A stretch of 49,597 nucleotides of DNA from an uncultured Candidatus Marinamargulisbacteria bacterium (GTDB lineage: Bacteria; Margulisbacteria; Riflemargulisbacteria; GWF2-35-9): the NCBI GenBank assembly GCA_903910705.1, contig CAIWAN010000057.1, forward strand, positions 1-49,597, written 5' to 3'. A program made the position numbers and the translations under genes. The notes under the pieces are model-generated. The model ran no database searches and was not told the DNA's origin. It was given only the letters and a program-made list of their open reading frames with translations. Numbering within the stretch: the stretch's first letter is position 1; every line of letters begins with the position of its first letter. Shown one piece after another: positions 1 to 7,951 of this stretch.

Positions 1-142
1 GCTTGCAGTTTTGCAGCGATTATGACGCAACCTGCGCCAAGCTCAGCAACAATGTGTCGGTGGTTTTAGGTGATCGCTGAAACTGCCTATTGACAGGGGG
101 GGGGCAAAACTTTAACCCATTAAGTCCGACAGACTCCTAGCG
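1..142. other. Left edge, no gene recognised
   Basis: No convincing gene begins or ends here. The stretch holds a run of nine G (96-104) just after a TTGACA hexamer (91-95 region), and a segment around 119-139 (TTAAGTCCGACAGACTCC) that has the look of a mobile-element end but cannot be confirmed. A short open frame reads through bases 1-80 on the plus strand without a recognisable domain, so the tail of a gene outside the window is possible. Confidence 0.3.
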
Positions 143-319
143 ATGTATGGAGATTCTTTAGACGATCTTGTATTGCTTATTGGGGATGACAAGAACAATT
201 ATTACGACAATCAAATAATTCGGATTCCATCAAACATGTGTGCAAGACAAGTTGGAACATATCGATATAAAACTAGAAGCGGTTTTTCAAAAACGGTCCC
301 AGCGGTATCTATTGAATAA
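143..319 (+). CDS. Small hypothetical protein (58 aa)
   Basis: An ATG frame of 58 codons starts at 143 after an in-frame TAG at 138 and ends with TAA at 317-319. It begins MYGDSLDDLVLLIGDD and is rich in Asp, Asn and Tyr. No family is recognised. It lies 15 bases upstream of the next gene. The junction TAACATAAAGGAGT recurs after the following gene (863 onward), so the three small genes look like one transcript with duplicated ribosome-binding spacers. Base composition is AT-rich compared with the sulfur genes downstream, which suggests acquired DNA. It could be the remnant of a longer gene, because there is no clear ribosome-binding site in front of the ATG. Confidence 0.4.
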   Translation: MYGDSLDDLVLLIGDDKNNYYDNQIIRIPSNMCARQVGTYRYKTRSGFSKTVPAVSIE

Positions 320-334
320 CATAAAGGAGTTATT

Positions 335-865
335 GTGATTTGGGAATCTTCATATTGGAAGGATGATTTAATTAAGTCTCGCAAGAAACTGGATCAATGG
401 GCAAGAATTAATCTTAATGAACAATCGCTTATTGCAATCGAGAAAACTTTAATGCTTGGGTTTTATTCAATTAGAAAACTCATAGAAGCAAAGAAAATTA
501 GTACAAATATTGAGGCAGCAAATATTGAGGTTGTTGAGTATCCATCAGTTAAAAATGTAACAAGGATGAATTGGCATAAAATTCAGTTCTTATATGATCT
601 GGAAAAACCGAAACAAACTGGTATCAAGTTAATAAACATATGTAATTGGTTTATTCATAGTTACGTTTTTTTAATCCATCAAAATGAGAAAGGGGGATTA
701 GAAGGGGTATATTTTAATTCAGATAAAAATAGAAACAATAAATTGTTCTATATAAGTTTAAAAGATATTCGGCTCACTTTTAATTATATAGGAACTAATT
801 ATCCATATGAATCGAGCATGACATTCAATAAGGAAACAATGGATTATGATGTAATGAGCAAGTAA
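335..865 (+). CDS. Hypothetical protein (176 aa), AT-rich
   Basis: The frame opens with GTG at 335, seven bases after an AAAGGAG ribosome-binding site at 322-328, and encodes 176 residues starting MIWESSYWKDDLIKSRKKL. The N-terminal half is helical and Lys-rich. The second half has hydrophobic beta-like stretches (INICNWFIHSYVFLI). There is no signal peptide or recognised motif. Codon use is strongly A/T-ending, unlike the genes after 1.2 kb. It sits between two small ORFs and a hipA remnant, the usual setting of defence or addiction cargo, but no function can be assigned. Confidence 0.6.
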   Translation: MIWESSYWKDDLIKSRKKLDQWARINLNEQSLIAIEKTLMLGFYSIRKLIEAKKISTNIEAANIEVVEYPSVKNVTRMNWHKIQFLYDLEKPKQTGIKLINICNWFIHSYVFLIHQNEKGGLEGVYFNSDKNRNNKLFYISLKDIRLTFNYIGTNYPYESSMTFNKETMDYDVMSK

Positions 866-890
866 CATAAAGGAGTAAAAAGGAAAAATC

Positions 891-1076
891 ATGAATACCG
901 ACATGAACTCATACAGAATGACAAGTGATGCCGAGCCTCGCGAAGAAGATTTGGCTAAACTAATCCACGAGGTTGCAATTGAGGCAGAAAAGAAGTCAAC
1001 CGTTGCTAAAAAGGCACTGAATAACCGTGTGTTTCAAGACATGCAGGATGCACTTAAAAGAGAGGGTTGCAATTGA
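891..1076 (+). CDS. Small hypothetical protein (61 aa)
   Basis: A 61-residue, highly charged and predicted all-helical protein (motif EPREEDLAKLIHEVAIEAEKK). It is preceded by AAAGGAG at 868-874 and a second purine-rich AAAGGAAA at 879-886; the second is better placed for the ATG at 891. It overlaps the start of a hipA-like remnant in another frame. No family is recognised. A small antitoxin-like or regulatory partner is possible given size and charge, but nothing in it proves this. Confidence 0.5.
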   Translation: MNTDMNSYRMTSDAEPREEDLAKLIHEVAIEAEKKSTVAKKALNNRVFQDMQDALKREGCN

Positions 1077-1077
1077 T

Positions 1078-1218
1078 TTGTATTCTGCCGCGCTAGGGCT
1101 CGACAAACTTTCACTCTTTAAACTCATACTCTTTAACTTCATCATTGGAAACACCGATACCCATAACAAGAACGATGGACTCTTGCGTTATGACCATGGA
1201 TATCGAGATTATGTCTGA
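1078..1218 (+). pseudogene. HipA-type kinase remnant
   Basis: The frame from about 1078 to the TGA at 1216-1218 encodes LSLFKLILFNFIIGNTDTHN followed by KN. This matches the catalytic loop of HipA family Ser/Thr kinases (FNxxIGNTDxHxKN, with the catalytic Asp in NTD). Everything before it (N-terminal domain and most of the ATP lobe) and the metal-binding region after it is missing. Only some 40 residues of a roughly 400-residue protein remain. It runs tail to tail into the ThiF/MoeB gene, overlapping it by ten bases. Best explained as a decayed toxin left by a deletion. Confidence 0.6.
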
Positions 1219-1970
1219 TCCCCACAGGCCCGACATTCAGGATTTCGTTTGATATTCACCGTTCGAAAGTTCATGGTTGCCGCATCAAATATCAGGAGTT
1301 TGTTCGTCAGGAGTTCGCCAGCACCCGTGATAAATTTTAAGATCTCTGTCGCTTGGATCGTCCCGAGCATCCCTGCCACGGCTCCCAGAACACCCGCTTG
1401 TGAACAGGTCGGCACGGCATCCTTGGGGGGTGGAGCACCAAAGATACAGCGATAACAGGTTGCGCCAGGCACATGCGTCAACGTCTGCCCCTCAAAGCCA
1501 AGAATGCCTCCATGGGAAAAAGGTTTGCCCGCCAACACACACGCGTCGTTGATGAGAAATTTTGAATCAAAATTGTCCGTGGCATCCACGATAAAATCAT
1601 AATCTTTGATGAGGTCAGCCATATTATGCTCACCGGCCAACACGGGATGCGTGATGACGTTCACGTCAGGGTTTAGGGCGTTGATCTTCTCAGCCGCAGA
1701 AGCGACCTTGGCTTTCCCTATATCACTCGTAAAATGGATCACTTGGCGCTGAAGGTTGGATAGATCGACATGATCTCCATCGACCAACCCGATAGTCCCG
1801 ACCCCAGCCGCGGCAAGGTAAAGCGCGATCGGCGAGCCTAGCCCCCCCACACCAATGATCAAGACTTTCGCGTTGAGGATCTTTTCTTGCCCTTGTACGC
1901 CAATGTCTTTGAGAATGATATGGCGGCTATAACGATGAAGCTGATCTTCGGTAAAATCCATTAGACCCAT
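1209..1970 (-). CDS. ThiF/MoeB/HesA-family adenylyltransferase (E1-like)
   Basis: A 253-residue E1-like enzyme that would adenylate the C-terminal glycine of a ubiquitin-like sulfur carrier (MoaD/ThiS type) and may pass sulfur on. The nucleotide loop GVGGLG is at residues 40-45 and the SNLQRQ Arg-finger motif at 71-76. Zinc ligands C172, C175, C246 and C249 and the likely catalytic C189 (VPTCSQAG) are all present, and length is normal for the family. It is last in a leftward operon after the TusA-like and DsrE2 genes, 12 bases downstream, so its job here is probably sulfur transfer rather than molybdopterin synthesis alone. No carrier protein gene is adjacent. MoeB, ThiF and HesA cannot be told apart with certainty. 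Confidence 0.9.
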   Translation of the reverse strand: MGLMDFTEDQLHRYSRHIILKDIGVQGQEKILNAKVLIIGVGGLGSPIALYLAAAGVGTIGLVDGDHVDLSNLQRQVIHFTSDIGKAKVASAAEKINALNPDVNVITHPVLAGEHNMADLIKDYDFIVDATDNFDSKFLINDACVLAGKPFSHGGILGFEGQTLTHVPGATCYRCIFGAPPPKDAVPTCSQAGVLGAVAGMLGTIQATEILKFITGAGELLTNKLLIFDAATMNFRTVNIKRNPECRACGDQT

Positions 1971-1982
1971 AACTTACCACTA

Positions 1983-2213
1983 TCAAACCGATTTGCGAAT
2001 CCTAACTTTATAAACCCCTTCACGGACGGATTCGGTGCCGAGCACGTGATACCCCTGCTCCGCTGCACTTTTTGGGATATTATCGAGCGGCTCCCCTTTT
2101 GTTAAGAGCACCTCTAAGGTATCACCCACCGCAAGTTTCTCCAGTGCGATCTTTGTTTTGACAAACGTCATGGGGCAATGCTCTTTTGTGATATCGAGTG
2201 TAACCGTACTCAT
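1983..2213 (-). CDS. TusA/SirA-like sulfurtransferase
   Basis: A 76-residue protein of the TusA/YeeD fold, which carries persulfide sulfur on a conserved cysteine. The motif is KEHCPMTFVKTK with Cys13. The Pro that usually follows two residues later in CPxP is replaced by Thr, as in several non-tRNA TusA relatives. Length matches the family. The start codon overlaps the DsrE2 stop (ATGA, 2210-2213), showing translational coupling, and a ThiF-like gene follows. TusA with DsrE2 is a known pairing in cytoplasmic sulfur relay, so a role in passing sulfane sulfur is likely. The exact donor and acceptor are unknown. Confidence 0.85.
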   Translation of the reverse strand: MSTVTLDITKEHCPMTFVKTKIALEKLAVGDTLEVLLTKGEPLDNIPKSAAEQGYHVLGTESVREGVYKVRIRKSV

Positions 2214-2683
2214 ATAAAAAGGGTTTGCCCATCGTTGGAGAGTTCGAGGAATTTGGCCACCCCAAGGACGTCTTTAACCTCAGGGATAAAGTCTTCTTTT
2301 TTAAGCCCCAAGACCACCATAGCCATTTCGCACGCATAAAAATTAACCTTCAAGTCGATCGAGGCTTGAAGGAGCTCGGGGAGGGTCGCGACATTGCGGG
2401 CCTTCATCATCGCGGTCATCAGGTGGGGGCTCGCCCCTGCAAAGTTTAGCCGACTGAGGGGCAGGTTCTTTCGACCACCCAGAAGAAAGTTAAAAAACCG
2501 CGCCATTAGGCCCTTGCCGATAAAGGCTCGTCCCGATTTCTCTTTGATGATATCAAGGCCCCAAAAAGTAAAGAACACATTGACCTCATAGCCGACCGCC
2601 GCCGCGCCAGAGGCTAACGTAAAAATAGCGATCGCTTTGTCAAAATCTCCACTCATGGCAATAATGGAGAGTTTCTTCGTCAC
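2210..2683 (-). CDS. DsrE2-type sulfur carrier protein
   Basis: A 157-residue DsrE/DsrF/DrsH-like protein. Its pattern MSGDFDKAIAIFTLASGAAA followed by VFFTFWGLD is typical of the DsrE2 subgroup. The probable active cysteine is C118 in FYACEMAMVVLG. Residues 55-80 carry the hydrophobic insertion common in DsrE2. DsrE2 proteins bind persulfide and exchange it with TusA, whose gene overlaps by four bases. A paralogue lies at 29471-29947. The gene is first in its operon, behind a TTGACA-17-TATACT promoter and a candidate shared operator. Confidence 0.85.
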   Translation of the reverse strand: MTKKLSIIAMSGDFDKAIAIFTLASGAAAVGYEVNVFFTFWGLDIIKEKSGRAFIGKGLMARFFNFLLGGRKNLPLSRLNFAGASPHLMTAMMKARNVATLPELLQASIDLKVNFYACEMAMVVLGLKKEDFIPEVKDVLGVAKFLELSNDGQTLFI

Positions 2684-2704
2684 AGCCTGCCCCTTACGAA
2701 TTGA

Positions 2705-2728
2705 ATACTTTTCCTATCAACTTTGAGA
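2705..2728 (-). promoter_or_regulatory. Weaker copy of shared Rrf2-type operator
   Basis: The plus-strand sequence starts ATACTTTTCCTATCAACTT and aligns with the 24-bp site at 20524-20547 (same ATACTTT start, same CTAT core, same AACTT). The right arm (TTAGTAT in the best sites) is degenerate here. It begins three bases downstream of the -10 box of the dsrE2 promoter, nearly the same offset as in the mar and ABC promoters. Confidence 0.4.
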
Positions 2729-2731
2729 AAG

Positions 2732-2760
2732 AGTATAAAGAGCGTGCGAGGCGATGTCAA
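2732..2760 (-). promoter_or_regulatory. Sigma70-type promoter for dsrE2-tusA-thiF
   Basis: On the minus strand TTGACA (2755-2760) is followed by a 17-base spacer and TATACT (2732-2737). The expected transcript start is about 40 bases before the DsrE2 ATG at 2683. Confidence 0.6.
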
Positions 2761-2856
2761 CTCTCGGGGGAGACTTGAGGGGTGGCGCAGCGGAAATTAT
2801 AGGTTTGATTCATTTTTTTGATTCTTAGGTTATAATATTCACAGTAGGAGGACAAA

Positions 2857-3066
2857 ATGACTCTTGAGACATTGCTTTCTGAAAGCCTTAAACTTAAACC
2901 CGAAGATCAGCTTCGCGTTGTAGAAACAATCATGGATAATTTATCGACTCCCAATAACAAGATTGATGCCCTTTGGAATGAGGAGGCACAACGCAGATTA
3001 GCACTTTATGATGCGGGGTTGGTCTCGACCATACCAGCTGAGGAACTACTTAATCAAAGTTTATGA
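2857..3066 (+). CDS. Addiction-module antitoxin, TIGR02574 type
   Basis: A 69-residue antitoxin of the 'putative addiction module component' family. It has the usual pattern of an N-terminal helix (LLSESLKLKPEDQLRVVE), a central ALWNEEAQRRL segment and a C-terminal toxin-binding tail ending PAEELLNQSL. An AGGAGG ribosome-binding site sits eight bases before the ATG, and a TATAAT box is at 2831-2836. The stop overlaps the start of the ParE-like toxin by four bases (ATGA). A related antitoxin lies at 14541-14747. Confidence 0.85.
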   Translation: MTLETLLSESLKLKPEDQLRVVETIMDNLSTPNNKIDALWNEEAQRRLALYDAGLVSTIPAEELLNQSL

Positions 3067-3356
3067 AAATCCTTGTTACGGAGTTCGCTTCAACGGAATT
3101 TAATGAAATCTGTTTATACTATTTCTCTCAGAATCCCGTACTAAAACTTATGTTCGCATTAGAGGTTAGTCGTTCATTTTCAATCATTAAGGAATATCCA
3201 AGTCTGGGCAAAACAATTGACAATCATCTCCGACAAACATTAATGAGCAAGTTTCCATATCGGATAATTTATTCAGTAAAATCCGACCATATTGCAATCA
3301 TTGCTTTCGCTCATCAGCATCGTAAGCCTAACTATTTTAGTCTCTCCGAGCCCTAA
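3063..3356 (+). CDS. RelE/ParE-family toxin
   Basis: A 97-residue toxin of the RelE/ParE superfamily, translationally coupled to the antitoxin upstream. The N-terminal helix pair (ASTEFNEICLYYFSQN), the mid-protein YPSLGKTI, the strand FPYRIIYSV and the C-terminal HQHRKPNYF match the family, and all expected segments are present. ParE members poison gyrase and RelE members cut mRNA; the sequence does not decide which. The intact copy is a useful template for the broken toxin at 14342-14544. The next gene converges from the other strand. Confidence 0.85.
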   Translation: MKILVTEFASTEFNEICLYYFSQNPVLKLMFALEVSRSFSIIKEYPSLGKTIDNHLRQTLMSKFPYRIIYSVKSDHIAIIAFAHQHRKPNYFSLSEP

Positions 3357-3381
3357 CCTAACCCACACTTTGAAAACGACC

Positions 3382-4188
3382 CTACCCCGTCAGCAACCCC
3401 GCATCAACAACGAATTGGGAGCCGGTGATATAGCGGGCTTTGTTGCTAGCTAGGAATAGCACCAGATTCGCGACATCTTCGGTTTCTATCCATGGGACGG
3501 GAAGCAGGTTGCCGGCCGAACGCTCGGCGATCTCTTCGACGGTGGCGCCCTCCATATGGGCAAGCCCGTCATTCATCGGCGTGTTGACGCCGGTGGGGTG
3601 AATACTTACTGAGCGGATATTATACGGGGCAAGCTCGATGGCCCATGATTTGGTTAAGCCGATCAAGCCATACTTCGAGGCACTGTAATGCGACAACCGA
3701 TTGAGGCCCCGAAGCCCCGCGATCGACGAATTATTAATAATGACGCCCGACTTTTTCTCGATCATGTGGGGAATAATAAACTTCGCCGTTAGCCACGCGC
3801 CTTTTAAGTTAATATCAAGCATCGCATCCCATTGTAATTCAGTCAGCTCATGACTAAGGCCATAAGCGGCTATCCCCGCATTATTAAACAGAATGTCGAT
3901 CTTGCCAAAGGTCTTGATCGCGCTATTTACCGCTATTTTTATCGCCTCACTATCGCGGACATCCCCGATCGCGATCAAACACTTTACTCCCAGCTTTTCA
4001 ACCTCTTCCTTAAGATCGTTAAGGTCATTTGTATTGCCGTTATTATACGCAGGGTACTCAATTTTTTGCCCCAGATCGAAGGCCACGATATGCGCCCCCT
4101 CTTTGGCAAACGCAAGCGCGACAGCTCGACCCTGCCCTTTCGCTGCCCCCGTAATAAACACCACGTTATCTTTGAAATCGTTTCCCAT
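3382..4188 (-). CDS. SDR-family NAD(P)-dependent dehydrogenase
   Basis: A 268-residue short-chain dehydrogenase/reductase. The nucleotide motif TGAAKGQG is at residues 13-20, NNAG at 102-105, the catalytic Ser in NNSSIAG near 155, and the YSASK catalytic Tyr168 and Lys172 pair. The GQGR form of the glycine motif and the long loop after beta 2 resemble the mycofactocin-associated subgroup, but no mycofactocin genes are seen here. It follows an AhpD-like gene with three bases between them, so the two are one operon. The substrate (an alcohol or ketone) cannot be read from the sequence. Confidence 0.85.
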   Translation of the reverse strand: MGNDFKDNVVFITGAAKGQGRAVALAFAKEGAHIVAFDLGQKIEYPAYNNGNTNDLNDLKEEVEKLGVKCLIAIGDVRDSEAIKIAVNSAIKTFGKIDILFNNAGIAAYGLSHELTELQWDAMLDINLKGAWLTAKFIIPHMIEKKSGVIINNSSIAGLRGLNRLSHYSASKYGLIGLTKSWAIELAPYNIRSVSIHPTGVNTPMNDGLAHMEGATVEEIAERSAGNLLPVPWIETEDVANLVLFLASNKARYITGSQFVVDAGLLTG

Positions 4189-4191
4189 GAT

Positions 4192-4725
4192 TTAGTCCTT
4201 TTTTTGATAGTTGATCAAGTTGTCATCTAGCTCGATTTGAAGCGCACTATTAAACACATTCGTTGCGATCATTTGTCCTGAAAAGGCTGTCAACACGACG
4301 ATTTGAGGTGATGTAAAATGCTTTCGAAGCGCAGCAAAAAGTTCATCCGATAGACTGTTAGGGTCTTTTGCAATCGCGCTTCCAAAAGCGGCTAACAGTT
4401 TATCCTTCTCAGAAAGATCCAGTTCTTCAAAGGTATAGCCTTTCTCAATAAATACCTTGCGAAAATAGACCGAACAGAGAAGACACTCGTTTTGGGTTGA
4501 AATGGCGTAGCACAAGACTTCCGCGCCCAATTCACCCGTAAAAGCGATCAATTTTTCATACAACGGGTACCACGATTGATAGGCCTCAAAAGAGGTCAAG
4601 TCATTAAGCAATACTTGCTTCATATGCGTCACCAATCCGTTTTTTTGAATGAGTTTATCGTAGGCCTGCTTGACCTCACCCGACGCATTTTCATAATCAA
4701 CAAATCCCACTCGTGCCATAGCCAA
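4192..4725 (-). CDS. Carboxymuconolactone decarboxylase/AhpD-family protein
   Basis: A 177-residue all-helical protein with the AhpD-type redox motif ECLLC (C81, C84) in ISTQNECLLCSVYF. Such proteins act as peroxidase-linked disulfide reductases or decarboxylase-like enzymes. The canonical His after CxxC (CxxCxxxH) is not evident, since SVYFRK follows, so classical AhpD peroxidase chemistry is uncertain. The gene is first of a two-gene operon with an SDR. It is divergent from the metY-mar operon: about 75 bases separate its ATG from the mar -35 box. Confidence 0.75.
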   Translation of the reverse strand: MAMARVGFVDYENASGEVKQAYDKLIQKNGLVTHMKQVLLNDLTSFEAYQSWYPLYEKLIAFTGELGAEVLCYAISTQNECLLCSVYFRKVFIEKGYTFEELDLSEKDKLLAAFGSAIAKDPNSLSDELFAALRKHFTSPQIVVLTAFSGQMIATNVFNSALQIELDDNLINYQKKD

Positions 4726-4800
4726 CTCCTTTATTCTATATTATTACCATAGACATTGTAGAGCTTTTATATATTTTTGCAATGGCTTTGCAATTTCCCA

Positions 4801-4829
4801 TTGACACCCCACACTCAATACCTCATAAT
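4801..4829 (+). promoter_or_regulatory. Sigma70-type promoter of metY-mar operon
   Basis: TTGACA (4801-4806), a 17-base spacer and CATAAT (4824-4829). The transcript would start near 4836, inside the operator that follows. Confidence 0.7.
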
Positions 4830-4831
4830 CC

Positions 4832-4855
4832 ATACTAAGTTAATAGGGTTAGTAT
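4832..4855 (+). promoter_or_regulatory. Palindromic operator of mar operon (candidate Rrf2/CymR site)
   Basis: A perfect inverted repeat ATACTAA-N10-TTAGTAT starts two bases after the -10 box, where a bound protein would block transcription. Bases 4825-4846 are identical over 22 positions to the minus strand of 20533-20554, in front of the double ABC operon. A third copy lies at 26022-26045. Two Rrf2 regulators in the window are the obvious candidates to bind it. Confidence 0.65.
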
Positions 4856-4881
4856 TATTAGTAAATTCAAGGAGGTTTATG

Positions 4882-6180
4882 ATGAGTGAAAGAAAATTAG
4901 GTTTTGATACATTACAAGTCCATGCAGGCCAGTCCACCGACCCCACTACAGGCGCTCGAGCCGTCCCCATTTATCAAACCACGTCTTTTGTCTATAAAGA
5001 CTTTGACCAAGCGATCGCCCTCAGTACCGTCGCTGAGTTTGGTAATACTTACACCCGCGTCGTGAACCCAACCAATGGCGTGTTAGAAGAACGTATTGCT
5101 GCCCTTGAGGGCGGTTCCGGCGCGCTAGCCGTCGCATCCGGTTCGGCGGCTACCACGTATGCAATCCTCAATATCACGTATGCTGGCGATGAGATCGTGG
5201 CCGCAGATACCCTTTATGGTGGCACCTACAACCTCTTCTCGATCACCTTGCCCAAATATGGGATCAACACGGTCTTTGTAAATCCTGAAGACCCGCAGAA
5301 TTTCCGAAAAGCGATCACGCCCAAAACACGTGCGATCTTTATCGAAACGATCGGCAACCCAGGCACCAATATTATCGATATCAAAAAAGTCGCTGACATC
5401 GCCCACGAAAACGGTATCCCGCTCATTGTCGACAACACCTTTGGCACCCCCTACCTGATCCGACCTTTTGAATACGGCGCCAATGTCATTGTCCACTCTG
5501 CGACCAAATATATCGGGGGGCATGGCACCTCGATCGGGGGGCTTATCGTGGACGGCGGCAACTTCGATTGGTCTAAGAGTGGCAAGTTCAAAGGCTTTAC
5601 CGAGATCGACCGTTCATACGGCTTCAGTCATTGGGAGCGGTTCGGAAATTACGGGGGAGCAAACATCGCCTTCATCATCAAAGCCCGACTTCAACTGCTT
5701 CGTGATACCGGCGCTTGCCTCAGCCCTCAAAACGCTTTTCTTTTTCTGCAAGGGATCGAAACCTTATCGCTTCGCGTCCAAAAGCATGTCGCCAACGCAC
5801 AAAAGATAGCCGAATATCTACAAAAACACCCCCAAGTCACTTCGGTCAATTATCCAGGGCTTAAGGGCAACAAATACTACGATCTGGCCCAGACCTATTT
5901 CCCCAAAGGAGCCGGTGCGATTTTCACCTTTGATATCAAGGGGGGCTTTCCTGCTGTCCGCACCTTTATCGAAAGCCTCAAAATATTTTCGTTCCTCGCC
6001 AATGTGGCCGATGCAAAATCACTCGTGGTTCACCCGGCGACCGTCACCCACGGACAACTGAGCGAAGACGAACAACGCAAGGCAGGGGTCAAACCTGACC
6101 AGATCCGACTATCGATCGGTATCGAAGACGCGGATGACCTGATCTGGGATCTTGAGCAAGCGTTTCAAAGGAGCAAATAA
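4882..6180 (+). CDS. metY: O-acetylhomoserine sulfhydrylase (mar-linked MetY)
   Basis: A 432-residue PLP enzyme of the Cys/Met family that joins O-acetylhomoserine with sulfide or methanethiol, giving homocysteine or methionine. The Schiff-base lysine is K209 in [13 protein letters not shown], with GGTYNLF and DNTFGTPYL as further family signatures. The frame extends upstream to 4777, but GGAGG at 4871-4875 favours ATG 4882 (six-base spacing); ATG 4879 is also possible. The stop is two bases before marH, so it heads the mar operon. In characterised Mar systems this enzyme captures the methanethiol produced by the reductase, so a methanethiol-to-methionine role is likely. A second MetY is at 24664-25959. 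Confidence 0.9.
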   Translation: MSERKLGFDTLQVHAGQSTDPTTGARAVPIYQTTSFVYKDFDQAIALSTVAEFGNTYTRVVNPTNGVLEERIAALEGGSGALAVASGSAATTYAILNITYAGDEIVAADTLYGGTYNLFSITLPKYGINTVFVNPEDPQNFRKAITPKTRAIFIETIGNPGTNIIDIKKVADIAHENGIPLIVDNTFGTPYLIRPFEYGANVIVHSATKYIGGHGTSIGGLIVDGGNFDWSKSGKFKGFTEIDRSYGFSHWERFGNYGGANIAFIIKARLQLLRDTGACLSPQNAFLFLQGIETLSLRVQKHVANAQKIAEYLQKHPQVTSVNYPGLKGNKYYDLAQTYFPKGAGAIFTFDIKGGFPAVRTFIESLKIFSFLANVADAKSLVVHPATVTHGQLSEDEQRKAGVKPDQIRLSIGIEDADDLIWDLEQAFQRSK

Positions 6181-6182
6181 TC

Positions 6183-7061
6183 ATGGTAGCAAAGAAAGTT
6201 ACACAGATCGCGATCTATGGAAAAGGGGGGATCGGCAAATCGACCACCACCTCCAATCTGACCGCCGCATTGTCTCTAGCCGGCTATAAAGTGATGCAGT
6301 TTGGTTGCGATCCCAAAAGCGACTCAACCAACACGTTACGGGGCGGCACCTACATTCCCACCGTACTCGATTCCCTTCGAGAATCCACCCTCATCAAACC
6401 TGAAGAGGTTATTTACACGGGGTTTAATGGGGTTTACTGCGTCGAAGCGGGTGGCCCAGCCCCAGGGGTCGGTTGTGCTGGACGTGGCATCATCACCGCG
6501 GTCGAACTGCTAAAAAAAGGTCGGATCTATGAAGAGCTCGACCTCGATTTTGTGATTTATGATGTTCTCGGCGACGTTGTTTGTGGTGGCTTCGCGATGC
6601 CCATTCGAGAAGGCATTGCCGAACATGTCTTTACCGTGTCCTCGGCTGACTTTATGGCCGTCTACGCCGCGAACAATCTATTCAAAGGCATACAAAAGTA
6701 TTCCAATACGGGTGGTGCGCTCCTCGGTGGGGTCATCGCCAACTCCATTAATGCACCCTATTCCAAAGATATCATTGATGATTTTGTCAAACAAACTGAG
6801 ACGCAAGTCATCGAATACATCCCCCGTTCTGTCACGGTTACGCAAAGCGAGTTGCAAGGTAAAACCACCCTCGAGGCCGCACCCAATTCTGAACAAGCCA
6901 AAGTCTACAAACGACTGGCCGAGAAAATCGCAAATCACACCGAGTCCAAAACACCCAAACCGCTTGATGTCAAAGAACTGCGAGATTGGGCAGCCAAATG
7001 GGGCGACAATTTATTGGCCCTTGAACGCGGCGAGATCCGCTCCGAAGCAGCAGGGATCTAA
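6183..7061 (+). CDS. marH: Methylthio-alkane reductase iron protein MarH (NifH-like)
   Basis: A 292-residue NifH-type ATPase that delivers electrons to the catalytic component. The P-loop GKGGIGKS is at 13-20, switch [10 protein letters not shown] at 41-49, and 4Fe-4S ligands C98 (GVGCAGRG) and C134 ([10 protein letters not shown]). R101 matches the Arg that is ADP-ribosylated in NifH. These features fit nitrogenase-type reductases, with length close to NifH. A strong AAAGGAG lies before the ATG, and the gene is two bases behind metY. The neighbours (NifB-like, two NifDK-like subunits, MetY) point to the methylthio-alkane reductase group rather than nitrogenase, protochlorophyllide reductase or CfbC. 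Confidence 0.88.
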   Translation: MVAKKVTQIAIYGKGGIGKSTTTSNLTAALSLAGYKVMQFGCDPKSDSTNTLRGGTYIPTVLDSLRESTLIKPEEVIYTGFNGVYCVEAGGPAPGVGCAGRGIITAVELLKKGRIYEELDLDFVIYDVLGDVVCGGFAMPIREGIAEHVFTVSSADFMAVYAANNLFKGIQKYSNTGGALLGGVIANSINAPYSKDIIDDFVKQTETQVIEYIPRSVTVTQSELQGKTTLEAAPNSEQAKVYKRLAEKIANHTESKTPKPLDVKELRDWAAKWGDNLLALERGEIRSEAAGI

Positions 7062-7069
7062 TTTCAGCC

Positions 7070-7951
7070 ATGAACGCCCATGATATTAAACACCCCTGCT
7101 TGAACCCTGCGGTGCGGCATATTTATGGGCGGGTTCATTTACCCGTCGCGCCTCGATGTAATGTTCAATGCAATTTCTGTAGCCGACGCTTCGACTGTGT
7201 CAATGAAAGCCGACCGGGCGTAACCAGCACTTTGCTATCACCCGAATCGGCTCTGCACTATCTCGACGAGATCTTACAGCGCCGACCCAACATCACGGTG
7301 GCGGGGATAGCCGGTCCAGGCGACCCGTTCGCTAATCCAAAGGAAACGCTCGAAACCTTGCGCTTGATCCGAGAAAAGCACCCGACCCTGTTCCTCTGTA
7401 TTTCGACAAACGGTCTGGATGTTCTGGACTATATTGAAGAGCTCGCTCATCTCAAAGTTGGCAGTGTCACGTTGACGGTTAATGGCATAGACCCGACCCT
7501 TCTCGCCAAGATTTATTCATGGATCCATTACAAAGGCAAAACCCTTAAGGGCCTTGAAGCCACCGAGATCCTCCATCAAAACCAATTTAACGCCATTCGA
7601 GCGTTAAAGGCGAAGGGCATCTTTGTTAAGGTCAATACCGTGCTTATCCCCACGATCAATGACCTTCATATCGTTGATATTGCGAAGGCCGTCGCGTCGC
7701 TCGGCGCTGATCTGCTTAACGTTATTCCACTCATCCCAACAGCCGAGACGGTATTTGAAACCTTGCCCGAACCCTCGAAAGCCGACGTGGCCGATATTCG
7801 TAAACAGGCGGAACACTATCTCCCTCAAATGAGTCACTGTCAGCGCTGTCGGGCCGATGCCGTTGGGCTCCTCGGTGAATCCTCGTGTAAAGATGATTTT
7901 GACCGCCTCAAGCAATATTCAAATAGAAAAGAAGTGAAATATGGTAGTTAA
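7070..7951 (+). CDS. marB: NifB-like radical SAM cofactor maturase MarB
   Basis: A 293-residue radical SAM protein related to NifB, which fuses two 4Fe-4S clusters with a carbide and sulfur to make the NifB-co precursor. The SAM cluster motif is RCNVQCNFC (C30, C34, C37), followed by the NifB signature RRFDCVNESRPGV with C43. Also present are GIAGPGDPFANP (79-90) and the C-terminal CQRCRADAVGLLGE (C257, C260). The C-terminal NifX domain of longer NifB proteins is absent; a separate NifX-like gene lies at 10722-11072. It overlaps marD by 11 bases. Its presence separates this cluster from Bch/Chl and Cfb reductases, which do not use NifB. Confidence 0.9.
   Translation: MNAHDIKHPCLNPAVRHIYGRVHLPVAPRCNVQCNFCSRRFDCVNESRPGVTSTLLSPESALHYLDEILQRRPNITVAGIAGPGDPFANPKETLETLRLIREKHPTLFLCISTNGLDVLDYIEELAHLKVGSVTLTVNGIDPTLLAKIYSWIHYKGKTLKGLEATEILHQNQFNAIRALKAKGIFVKVNTVLIPTINDLHIVDIAKAVASLGADLLNVIPLIPTAETVFETLPEPSKADVADIRKQAEHYLPQMSHCQRCRADAVGLLGESSCKDDFDRLKQYSNRKEVKYGS

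Noticed and set aside
3850-4230. Plus-strand 126-codon frame and similar long frames opposite the sulfur genes
   Set aside because: They are antisense shadows of well-supported genes without ribosome-binding sites or domains.
4777-4881. Upstream extension of the mar-linked MetY
   Set aside because: The 35 extra residues lack homology, the promoter and operator lie inside them, and GGAGG fits ATG 4882.
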